Shown one piece after another: positions 1 through 5,591 of a DNA stretch of 7,144 bases. A program made the translations under genes and the position numbers. Numbering within the stretch: the stretch's first letter is position 1; the number at the start of each line of letters is the position of its first letter. The stretch comes from Sedimentibacter sp. Lineage in GTDB: Bacteria; Bacillota; Clostridia; Tissierellales; Sedimentibacteraceae. Location: the NCBI GenBank assembly GCA_029256005.1, contig JAQSYS010000085.1:1-7144 (forward strand), given 5' to 3'. Under the pieces are notes generated by a model. That model was not told where the DNA came from and did no database searches. It saw only the letters and a program-made list of their open reading frames with translations.

Positions 1-324
1 TTGTTACTACAACATAAACAACACTATTAAACTCCTCGCCAATTTTCATTATAAGCGAATAGTATAAGCATTATGTGAAGCTTAAGAAATTCCAATTTGC
101 CGAGCAAACGAATTTCCCATTATGTATTTATGTAGCAATTCAGTCTGAATGGAGAGGTGTGGACGTTTTAGGGTTGATAGTGGAATTTTGGGATTGATAT
201 TTTCAGTTATTGGTTTCTGTGAGAAAGAGAAATAAAATTCTAATTTAAAGAGTGACCCACAAATAATAAATCAGATGTTGCAAATGGAGATTATTTATAT
301 TTTGAATGTTACAGGGAGATAGAT
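1..324. other. Upstream region without a supportable gene
   Basis: All frames are broken by stops and no open frame has both a good ribosome binding site and a recognisable product. Two short frames run off the left edge: a plus-strand frame ending at about 67 and a minus-strand frame starting with ATG at 49. Either could be the end of a neighbouring gene, but neither is recognised. A 28-codon frame at 149-235 with a hydrophobic stretch has no ribosome binding site and is preceded directly by a stop. The only clear structure is the inverted repeat at 86-116. The end of the region carries the AGGGAG ribosome binding site (313-318) of the next small gene. Confidence 0.5.
86..116. repeat. Imperfect inverted repeat (hairpin)
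   Basis: GAAATTC (86-92) pairs with GAATTTC (110-116) and TTTG (96-99) pairs with CAAA (105-108) around the loop CCGAG, with a small internal loop between the two helices. No T-tract follows, so it is a poor terminator. It may be a remnant of a small repeat element or an operator. Confidence 0.4.
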
Positions 325-468
325 ATGCAAGTAGGAGATAAAATAATATTCGACAGATATGAATGGCGCATACTTGACATACAAAACAATGCGGCTTTGA
401 TTATAACCGAAGATATAGCAGAACTACGCGCCTACTATAAATTGAGTCAAATAGATAATTTTACGTAA
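325..468 (+). CDS. Short DUF6273-like protein or N-terminal stub (47 aa)
   Basis: An ATG at 325 follows AGGGAG (313-318) with a 6-nt spacer, so this is probably translated. The product is 47 residues. Its start, with GDKIIFDRYEWRILDIQ followed by ALIITEDI, matches my recollection of the opening of DUF6273-type domains (G-D-x-I-x-F-G-x-Y-x-W-R-V-L-D, then ALIISE). Such domains are typically well over 100 residues in Firmicutes proteins, so this copy ends soon after the first conserved block. No continuation was found in the other frames before the sigma gene 80 nt downstream. It is either a truncated pseudogene or a small stand-alone protein. No signal peptide or membrane segment is present. 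The function of the domain is unknown to me. Confidence 0.55.
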   Translation: MQVGDKIIFDRYEWRILDIQNNAALIITEDIAELRAYYKLSQIDNFT

Positions 469-549
469 TTTTTTCCAACCTTTTTTATTAACCAATACAC
501 TATATATATGACAGTCAAAAAAATGAAAGCTTTCAAAAGAGGTAACCCA

Positions 550-2196
550 ATGGATAAGATTTTTGCTGACAAAATGATAGAAAAATTTCAAAAAAAGTTT
601 TATGGCTTTGCACTTTCTAAGACATATACACTTGAAGAGGCTGAGGAACTAGCATCAAGAATAGTGCTTGAAGTGTATGTAACTCTTCTCAAGGTTGATG
701 ATATTTGCAATTGGGAAGGTTACTTATATCGTATAGCATATGGTGTATATGCAAGATATGTAAAGGAAATAAAGCGTAATAGCAATCTTACAATTGATGA
801 CATGGAAATTACATCGGATGTTGATTTAACAAAAGAGATAATGCAAAGTGAGGAATACAAGCTGTTAAAACGTGAAATTTCATGGCTTAGTAGAACTCAA
901 AGAGAGATTATCTATATGTATTATTTTGAAAACAAAAAGATTTCTTTTATAAGTCGCGCATTAAATCTTCCGGAAGGGACTGTCAAATGGCATCTACATG
1001 ATGCTAAAAATCTTGTGAAAGAAGGAATGGAAAAGATGAGAAATAGTGGTGAGTTAGGAATAAAACCTATAAGATTTTGTAATATGGGTCATAATGGCTG
1101 GGCTGATGATAAGGGAGATACATCAGATTTCTTAAATACAAAATTGCGACAGAATATAGCATATTCAGCATATTTTGCTGCTAAAACAGTAGCTGAGATA
1201 GCAGCAGAATTAGGCGTATCTCCAGTATATATTGAGGACGAAGTTGACATTCTTGAAGAATATGGCTTCCTTGATAAGCTTAGTGCAAATAAGTATTTAA
1301 CAAATATAAAAATTGATAACCTACCACAGAAAGCCCTTGACGAGTTAAATATCATCCAAAAAGAAATTGTAGGAAGAATCTGCGATGAATATGTACCTTT
1401 GCTAGAAAGTAAATTTTATGACTATCAAAAACTAGATATATATGTTCCTGATAATGATTTTCGATTTTTATTATGGTCATTAATAACGATGTCTTTAGGT
1501 AATAAACATTGGCTTAACTCTTTCAGTGATTCAAGTCTATTAGATGGTACTCATTATCGAGTAAAAAGGAAAGATGGAGGAGACTATATTGCTCATGCCT
1601 CTGTTTATGATGCAGAAAAAGAACTAGCTGCTAATGTTCATTATAATGCATGCGGAGATATGACAAGAGATTCGTCGCATTATCCAGTTGCTTCATGGCA
1701 GTTTAGTACAGATTATGACTTAAGGGAATTTGGTTGGCGCGATAATTTAACTAGCGATTATGAATACCTTTATCTATTTATGACAGGTAAAATGGATAAA
1801 AACGAAGCAACTCTTGAAAAATTCCGAAGACTTTATAAAAGAGGCCTGTTAATAAATAAAAATGGAAATGATACAATTAATGTCGTTGTGGCAAAAGTTT
1901 GTATAGATGAGAATAATAAAGTTAATGGATGGAGCAATGATGTTCATAAATTGTTACCAGCTTATCCAGATAGTATGATTTGTTACATAAAAGAAAAGAT
2001 TCACATTATGTACGAAATTGAAAAGAGGTATTATCCGAAACATATGCACAAACTTGTAGAGTATTATTCATGTATGAATATCAACAAAATTATGGTGCTT
2101 GACGAATTGCTTGAAAGAGGCATACTTAAGCCATTAACAGAGGCGCAACAGAAAGGAGTTATGACTATCGCATTTAGTGACGCATTACCAAAGTAA
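550..2196 (+). CDS. Sigma-70 family (ECF-like) RNA polymerase sigma factor with long C-terminal extension
   Basis: Predicted cytoplasmic transcription factor of 548 residues. The frame opens at ATG 508, but I choose ATG 550 because AGAGG (538-542) sits 7 nt before it and nothing useful precedes 508. Residues about 10-78 resemble sigma region 2 (helical, with NWEGYLYRIAYGVYARYVKE near 54-73). Residues about 104-158 form region 4, with the helix-turn-helix ISFISRALNLPEGTVKWHL and the usual LSRTQREIIYMYYFE lead-in. After a linker comes a second HTH-like segment at about 213-242 (TVAEIAAELGVSPVYIEDEV). About 300 residues of unrecognised, soluble-looking sequence follow, without membrane segments. 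Classical ECF factors are near 170-200 residues, so the extension is the notable part. It may sense a signal or act as a built-in anti-sigma. No cognate transporter or anti-sigma gene follows; the next structure is a decayed integration site. No convincing promoter was found upstream. Confidence 0.85.
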   Translation: MDKIFADKMIEKFQKKFYGFALSKTYTLEEAEELASRIVLEVYVTLLKVDDICNWEGYLYRIAYGVYARYVKEIKRNSNLTIDDMEITSDVDLTKEIMQSEEYKLLKREISWLSRTQREIIYMYYFENKKISFISRALNLPEGTVKWHLHDAKNLVKEGMEKMRNSGELGIKPIRFCNMGHNGWADDKGDTSDFLNTKLRQNIAYSAYFAAKTVAEIAAELGVSPVYIEDEVDILEEYGFLDKLSANKYLTNIKIDNLPQKALDELNIIQKEIVGRICDEYVPLLESKFYDYQKLDIYVPDNDFRFLLWSLITMSLGNKHWLNSFSDSSLLDGTHYRVKRKDGGDYIAHASVYDAEKELAANVHYNACGDMTRDSSHYPVASWQFSTDYDLREFGWRDNLTSDYEYLYLFMTGKMDKNEATLEKFRRLYKRGLLINKNGNDTINVVVAKVCIDENNKVNGWSNDVHKLLPAYPDSMICYIKEKIHIMYEIEKRYYPKHMHKLVEYYSCMNINKIMVLDELLERGILKPLTEAQQKGVMTIAFSDALPK

Positions 2197-2220
2197 ACAA
2201 CATAAAAAATATGTGAACTA

Positions 2221-2234
2221 TTATGTGCACATAA
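2221..2234. repeat. Perfect 14-bp palindrome
   Basis: TTATGTGCACATAA is an uninterrupted dyad 24 bp after the sigma gene stop and about 50 bp before the attachment-like core. It has no T-tract or loop, so it is more like a protein-binding site than a terminator. Possible users are a dimeric regulator, the neighbouring sigma/HTH protein or recombination accessory proteins. None can be assigned from sequence. Confidence 0.5.
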
Positions 2235-2287
2235 ATCAGAAGTGGATAGAACCCTTTCTTTACAGCATTTTTAGGATGGGATTTTAG

Positions 2288-2304
2288 TTCGAATCCCGTC
2301 TCGC
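2288..2304 (+). repeat. Left attachment-like core (17-bp direct repeat, tRNA 3'-end-like)
   Basis: TTCGAATCCCGTCTCGC is identical to 5518-5534. TTCGAAT is the canonical T-loop and CCCGT would be the 3' strand of a T-stem, so the repeat resembles the last part of a tRNA gene up to the acceptor strand. The matching 5' T-stem strand (ACGGG) is absent; instead GGGAT at 2278-2282 can pair with ATCCC. Similarity between the two copies extends left to a CCCTTTCT tract (about 2252 and 5484) and right through the hairpin and the integrase 3' end. Confidence 0.7.
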
Positions 2305-2317
2305 GCTCTTCCTAATT

Positions 2318-2357
2318 CGTCAGAAGTCCTTTATTTATGAGGCTTCTGGCGATTTTT
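2318..2357 (+). terminator. Intrinsic terminator beside the attachment core
   Basis: CGTCAGAAGTCC (2318-2329) pairs with GGCTTCTGGCG (2341-2351) through about eleven pairs with one G-T wobble and one bulged T, and is followed by ATTTTT. This placement, 14 bp after a tRNA-3'-end-like sequence, suggests the terminator of the original tRNA gene. The integrase relic read from the minus strand ends inside the loop. A decayed copy lies at 5549-5588. Confidence 0.65.
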
Positions 2358-2812
2358 CGTCTCTGGAGTTTTGAGTACCCATGAGTACGTTACTTCCATT
2401 CATCTTGGAAAGCGCATTTAATATTTGATTTGATGTTTTCTGCTTCCCTTGATTATTCAATATGTAGCTGCGGGTAGTGGCGATGTCATTGTGTGTCCTA
2501 GATACCAGCGGATGTCTTCAATTGGCATACCCTTCTTCGCATACTTCAAAAGGTCTTTGAAAATCAGCTTCATATTGTCCAGCTCTTTCTTGGTCAAATC
2601 GTATTCTCTGATACATCCATGAAAATAGTCCTCGATGTCCTCGACTTAGATTCTGTCAATGGATTTCCTGATGATTTTCGTGTTTTCATATTAATCTCCC
2701 AGTGGTTCCGGTTTCTCTGAATCGTCCTACTACTTAGGTTCAGGCCCTTGCGCTTCTCTATCCACAGCGGATACAGTATTTCCAAGATTTCTTTTCTTTG
2801 GCGGAGTCGCAT
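2335..2812 (-). pseudogene. Tyrosine recombinase/integrase, internally deleted and frameshifted
   Basis: The minus-strand ATG at 2812 follows AGAGGAG (2827-2821) at a good spacing. The start reads MRLRQRKEILEILYPLW and continues through LSSRTIQRNRNHWE as an N-terminal core-binding region. Near 2650 a lost base shifts the frame and an in-frame TAA appears. The protein resumes as VEDIEDYFHGCIREYDL and KLIFKDLLKYAKK. It then jumps straight to GMPIEDIRWYLGH, the region of the last catalytic His box, so most of the catalytic domain (roughly 150-200 residues, including the first catalytic Arg) is missing. A 2-nt AC insertion near 2490 shifts the frame again before NDIATTRSYIL (the tyrosine is in RSY), and the protein ends about 40 residues later at TAA 2337-2335. 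By eye it is richer in GC than its neighbours, consistent with transfer. It is certainly nonfunctional as it stands. Confidence 0.85.
2369..2388 (+). promoter_or_regulatory. Paired GAGTAC boxes, candidate integrase arm-type site (left end)
   Basis: TTTTGAGTACCC followed by a second GAGTAC, box starts 10 bp apart (2373 and 2383), about one helical turn. The first box begins 69 bp from the end of the attachment core. The sequence doubles as the C-terminal codons of the integrase relic. The function is inferred from position and repetition, not from known binding data. Confidence 0.4.
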
Positions 2813-2878
2813 GGTGATATCTCCTCTTGAGATAATTATTAAGCACAAGGATGTTCTTCCATCCTTTCAACTCATTTT

Positions 2879-2904
2879 GTTTTGTTAAAATAAATTAACA
2901 AAAC
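2879..2904. repeat. Perfect 10-bp inverted repeat upstream of the integrase relic
   Basis: GTTTTGTTAA (2879-2888) and TTAACAAAAC (2895-2904) are exact reverse complements around AATAAA. The low GC argues against an intrinsic terminator. Its place 67 bp upstream of the integrase start codon suits an operator or binding site controlling the integrase. Confidence 0.45.
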
Positions 2905-3026
2905 TCAATTTGTTTATTTCTCCTTTCGTCATAATTTTTGAACAAACATAATATGAACGAATCTAACGTGTGATATCTGAAGAAATTAATAAATATAAAA
3001 AAATAATCCAATAATCGTTTACCCAT

Positions 3027-3045
3027 ACATTTTTATTCAAAATGT
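3027..3045. repeat. 7-bp inverted repeat
   Basis: ACATTTT (3027-3033) and AAAATGT (3039-3045) flank TATTC. It lies about 40 bp upstream of the -35 box of the radical SAM operon, where an activator or repressor could bind. The role is not known. Confidence 0.3.
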
Positions 3046-3086
3046 GACGTGTAGCCGTTATTGTATTAAGAAGATAATAAAAATAA

Positions 3087-3115
3087 TTGATTGGATGTAA
3101 TTGGTGTGGTAAAAT
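3087..3115 (+). promoter_or_regulatory. Sigma-A type promoter of the radical SAM operon
   Basis: TTGATT (3087-3092), a 17-nt spacer and TAAAAT (3110-3115) give a near-consensus housekeeping promoter. Transcription would begin near 3122, leaving a leader of about 130 nt before the first start codon. Confidence 0.6.
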
Positions 3116-3135
3116 AAAACAGATATTTATTAGAT

Positions 3136-3162
3136 AGCCAAAAATCGAAAATTGTATTGGCT
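3136..3162 (+). promoter_or_regulatory. Leader hairpin of the radical SAM operon
   Basis: AGCCAA (3136-3141) and TTGGCT (3157-3162) are exact reverse complements separated by 15 nt, starting just after the predicted transcription start. It could be an operator or a 5' stabilising hairpin. It is too short to match a riboswitch class that I recognise. Confidence 0.3.
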
Positions 3163-3197
3163 GTTAGCGCTTTGTTTCTTCTTTTAACCTCGTTGGG

Positions 3198-3221
3198 ACT
3201 GGATATACCCTTTATATCAGT
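3198..3221 (+). promoter_or_regulatory. Hairpin or operator just upstream of the radical SAM ribosome binding site
   Basis: ACT-G-GATATA (3198-3207) pairs with TATATC-AGT (3213-3221): nine pairs with one bulged G and loop CCCTT. It ends about 20 nt before the AGAGGTGAG ribosome binding site. It may be a dyad for a dimeric repressor or an RNA structure affecting translation. Confidence 0.35.
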
Positions 3222-3252
3222 GAACAAGTTTATATAACAAGAGGTGAGTTTG

Positions 3253-4155
3253 ATGAAAGTATCATCATTTATATATTTTACTAATTTTGGAATTATGACT
3301 GTTTTGTTTCGGCAGAAAAAGCCAATCCTCGGTACAGTAATTTTAACAGATAAATGTAATTTATCCTGTAAACACTGCTCGGTTAATAATATTTCAACAA
3401 TAATCCACCCTTATAAACAGATTAAAGCAGAAATGGAAAAGCTTTATGGAATGGGTGTGCGTATTCTGTTTTTCTGTGGCGGGGAAACGTTTATGTGGCA
3501 GGATGGGGATAAATCCTTAAGAGATTTAGTAATAGAAGCAAAAAAGATGGGATTTTTAATTGTAAATACCGTAACAAACGGAACATTTCCAATTGATTTA
3601 CCCGAGGCGGATTTAATACTTATTAGTCTTGACGGCGACAAAGAGAAACACAATGAAATTCGTGGCAATACATACGATACCATTATGCAGAACATTGAAA
3701 AAGCCACATCAAATAATATTTGCTTTTATATGGCGGTTAATCAGATAAATAAAGATACAATAAAAGACGTTTGCTATACTGCGAAATCTAATAAAAATGT
3801 TCGTGCCGTATCCTTTAACTTTCATACACCATACCCCGATACGATAAAGCTTGCTCTATCTAAAGACGAAAAAAAGCAGTGCTGTGATGTTATATCGCAG
3901 ATGATGGACGAGGGTGTACCTGTATTTAATTTAAAAAATGCGTTTCCATTTATCATAAACAACAGCTTTCCAACTCCTTGCTATCAGTGTGTTGTAATCG
4001 AAAATGGAAAAATAAGCACTTGTGGAAGGTGTATTGATATTCCGCATTTGTGCGAAAAGTGTGGATACTTTTTTGTTGCAGAATATACTCTTTTGTTTAA
4101 GGGCAAGCCAAAAATTATGCTTGAAATGTTAAATACATATCTAAAATATATTTAA
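3253..4155 (+). CDS. Radical SAM protein with C-terminal cysteine-rich cluster
   Basis: Predicted cytosolic radical SAM enzyme of 300 residues. GTG 3244 is in frame, but ATG 3253 is preferred because AGAGGTGAG (3240-3248) is correctly spaced for it. CNLSCKHC (Cys 35, 39, 42) is the CxxxCxxC motif binding the 4Fe-4S cluster that cleaves S-adenosylmethionine, and CGGETF (75-80) is the SAM-binding GGE motif. ILISLDGDKEKHNEIRG is typical of the PqqE/MoaA-like branch. Near the C-terminus six cysteines (243, 246, 257, 260, 267, 270; C-x2-C-x10-C-x2-C-x6-C-x2-C) resemble a SPASM/twitch-type auxiliary Fe-S site, common in enzymes modifying peptides but not exclusive to them. It is the first gene of an operon: the next start lies 9 nt after its stop, and the next ribosome binding site overlaps the stop. 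No precursor-peptide gene was found nearby. The substrate is unknown. Confidence 0.8.
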   Translation: MKVSSFIYFTNFGIMTVLFRQKKPILGTVILTDKCNLSCKHCSVNNISTIIHPYKQIKAEMEKLYGMGVRILFFCGGETFMWQDGDKSLRDLVIEAKKMGFLIVNTVTNGTFPIDLPEADLILISLDGDKEKHNEIRGNTYDTIMQNIEKATSNNICFYMAVNQINKDTIKDVCYTAKSNKNVRAVSFNFHTPYPDTIKLALSKDEKKQCCDVISQMMDEGVPVFNLKNAFPFIINNSFPTPCYQCVVIENGKISTCGRCIDIPHLCEKCGYFFVAEYTLLFKGKPKIMLEMLNTYLKYI

Positions 4156-4164
4156 GAGGTAGAA

Positions 4165-5417
4165 ATGAGTCTAATTACAGTTATGACAAGAATGTGTCTT
4201 ACACGGTCATTTAAGCCATTCCAGTTCAAAAATGAATATGACCGAATGCTTTCCTATCAACCTGCAGAGCAGTTAGGGCTTTATATACATATCCCATTTT
4301 GTAAAAACATCTGTTCATTTTGCCCTTATTGCAAAGAAAAATATAACAAAGAACGCTGCGAAAAATATATTGATTATCTTATAAGAGAAATTCATACTGT
4401 AGCAGGTCCAAACAGCGGTAGAAAGCAAGTGACAAGTCTTTATTTTGGCGGTGGAACACCTGCTCTCGTTATTGACAGGCTGCAAGAAATTATCGATGCT
4501 ATTAATGAGCACTTCATTATTACCAAGGGGATTGGCTTAGAACTTCACCCCGAGAATGTCACGGTTGATAATCTATTTAAATTAAATAAAATTGGTATTA
4601 CTAAAATCAGTATAGGTATACAGTCGTTTCAGAACAAATTTTTAAAGTGTTGGGAAGAACAAGCACCGACTACTCTAAAATGTTCAAGGCTTTGGACGAA
4701 GTAAAGCTTGAAACCGTATCAATGGATTTTATCTTTGCACTTCCTGAGCAACGTATAGACGATTTAAAGTCCGATATAGATATGGCTTTTGCAAATGGAG
4801 CAAATCATATTGCTATTTATCCATTTATAGATTTTTCTTTTACCGACAGCGCAATTCCTGCTATGCGTAAGAAGGAAAAAAGAAAACTCCTTGATGAAAT
4901 CACCTTATACTGTGAAAGCAAAGGTTATCATAGAGATTCTATTTGGACTTTTTCCAACAATGGAAATGCTAAATACTCTTCTATGACAAGGGATAATTTT
5001 TTAGGCTTTGGCTGTTCGGCAACAACCCTTTTAAAAGACCAGTTTAAAATAAATACGTTTTCGGTCGACGAATACGAAAAAAGAATAGCAGAGAATAAAC
5101 TGCCGACATCCTTGACAATACGCTTTACAGAAAGACAGAGAATGATTTATTATTTATTTTGGACTGCATACAGTACAAAAATTTCCTCTCATGATTTTCA
5201 AGCTTTTTTTAAGAAACCACTCAAGAATGCTTATGGATTAGAACTTTGGCTTGCAAAAATATTTGGATTTGTAAAAGTGGAAAATGGTGTATATAAAATG
5301 ACAATGAAAGGTGCTTTTTATTATCATTATTATGAAAATTATTATACACTCTCCTATATCGATAAAATGTGGAGTATAATGCGAAAAGAGGCATTTCCAA
5401 ATGAGATACATTTTTAA
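4165..5417 (+). pseudogene. HemN/HemW/ChuW-like radical SAM protein, interrupted by a -1 frame change
   Basis: ATG 4165 follows AGAGG (4155-4159). The first frame (4165-4704) encodes YIHIPFCKNICSFCPYC (Cys 46, 50, 53, plus 56), the CxxxCxFC cluster motif of the coproporphyrinogen oxidase-like family, then GGGTP (95-99) and KISIGIQSF (147-155). At 4641-4647 the reading frame changes: frame 0 goes on to a TAA at 4702-4704, while the -1 frame continues with VLGRT, the usual sequence after FLK in this family, and runs to 5417. Joined, the protein has about 417 residues, close to family length. The cause is either one lost base in the TTTTTAAA run or slippage on T TTA AAG. HemN-like relatives include anaerobic coproporphyrinogen oxidase, the haem chaperone HemW and haem-degrading ChuW; which applies here cannot be decided. 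It is translated with the preceding radical SAM gene, so the two probably shared a pathway. Confidence 0.75.
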
Positions 5418-5436
5418 AGAAACTATCTGATGTTGT

Positions 5437-5458
5437 TTTTGAGTACCCCATTGAGTAC
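5437..5458 (+). promoter_or_regulatory. Paired GAGTAC boxes, candidate integrase arm-type site (right end)
   Basis: TTTTGAGTACCCC with a second GAGTAC at 5453-5458, 12 bp after the first (5441-5446). It is in the same orientation as the left-end pair and about 60 bp before the right core. Unlike the other two copies, its flanks show no clear integrase coding similarity, which favours a conserved binding site over a gene remnant. Confidence 0.4.
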
Positions 5459-5517
5459 ATAAAAATTGGATGTGCTGGAAAGTCCCTTTCTATCAGAATT
5501 TTTTCGAAGGGATAGAA

Positions 5518-5534
5518 TTCGAATCCCGTCTCGC
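5518..5534 (+). repeat. Right attachment-like core (17-bp direct repeat)
   Basis: TTCGAATCCCGTCTCGC, exactly as at 2288-2304, 3230 bp away. GGGAT (5509-5513) can pair with ATCCC as in the left copy. Bases after the core (ACTT against GCTC) diverge, so the exact identity ends at the core. Confidence 0.7.
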
Positions 5535-5548
5535 ACTTAACTAATTTT

Positions 5549-5588
5549 CCTAGAAACTATGAGAATTCAAAGCTTCTGGGGATTTTTT
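5549..5588 (+). terminator. Decayed second copy of the attachment-site terminator
   Basis: CCTAGAAACT (5549-5558) and AGCTTCTGGG (5571-5580) form a weakened stem with one mismatch and one G-T wobble, followed by G and ATTTTTT. It is the counterpart of 2318-2357 at the same distance from the core. It could still terminate transcripts coming from the radical SAM operon. Confidence 0.5.
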
Positions 5589-5591
5589 GTT

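Larger units (their letters stand above)
2849..3243. other. Intergenic region between integrase relic and radical SAM operon
   Basis: AT-rich and without an open frame of useful length. It holds two inverted repeats (2879-2904 and 3027-3045), a strong candidate promoter (3087-3115), and a leader of about 130 nt with two hairpins (3136-3162 and 3198-3221). It ends with the ribosome binding site of the first radical SAM gene. Confidence 0.6.
2288..5534. mobile_element. Decayed integrative element flanked by tRNA-3'-end-like direct repeats
   Basis: The interval is bounded by an exact 17-bp direct repeat (2288-2304 and 5518-5534). Inside the left repeat a minus-strand tyrosine integrase relic ends about 30 bp from the core, the usual layout of elements that integrate into tRNA 3' ends. 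Paired GAGTAC boxes lie inside both ends, about 69 bp from the left core and about 60 bp from the right one. The cargo is a two-gene radical SAM operon. No mobilisation, replication or excisionase gene remains, and the integrase lacks most of its catalytic domain, so the element should be immobile without help. The same repeat-integrase arrangement starts again at the right repeat, suggesting tandem insertions at one site. Confidence 0.6.

Noticed and set aside
1..49. Minus-strand ATG frame open to the left edge
   Set aside because: Only 16 codons are visible, there is no ribosome binding site upstream, and the composition is not informative.
149..235. 28-codon plus-strand frame with a hydrophobic stretch (GILGLIFSVIGF)
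   Set aside because: A stop codon directly precedes the ATG, there is no ribosome binding site, and the similarity to a membrane segment is too short to support a gene.
1089..1355. Minus-strand 88-codon open frame inside the sigma gene
   Set aside because: It is antisense to a well-supported coding region, with no start signals and no recognisable product.
2240..2310. Complete tRNA gene at the left core
   Set aside because: Only the T-loop and 3' part match. The 5' T-stem strand does not pair with CCCGT, and no acceptor 5' strand or anticodon arm can be drawn.
3444..3707. Minus-strand open frame inside the first radical SAM gene
   Set aside because: It is the reverse frame of a gene with clear catalytic motifs.
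4165..5417. Two separate genes (4165-4704 and 4647-5417)
   Set aside because: The second frame starts in the middle of a conserved family motif and the two pieces together make one family-length protein, so a single interrupted gene is the better call.
5221..5460. Minus-strand 79-codon open frame starting at the GAGTAC boxes
   Set aside because: It overlaps the HemN-like coding sequence antisense and gives low-complexity, unrecognised protein. Its start falls within the repeated boxes by chance.
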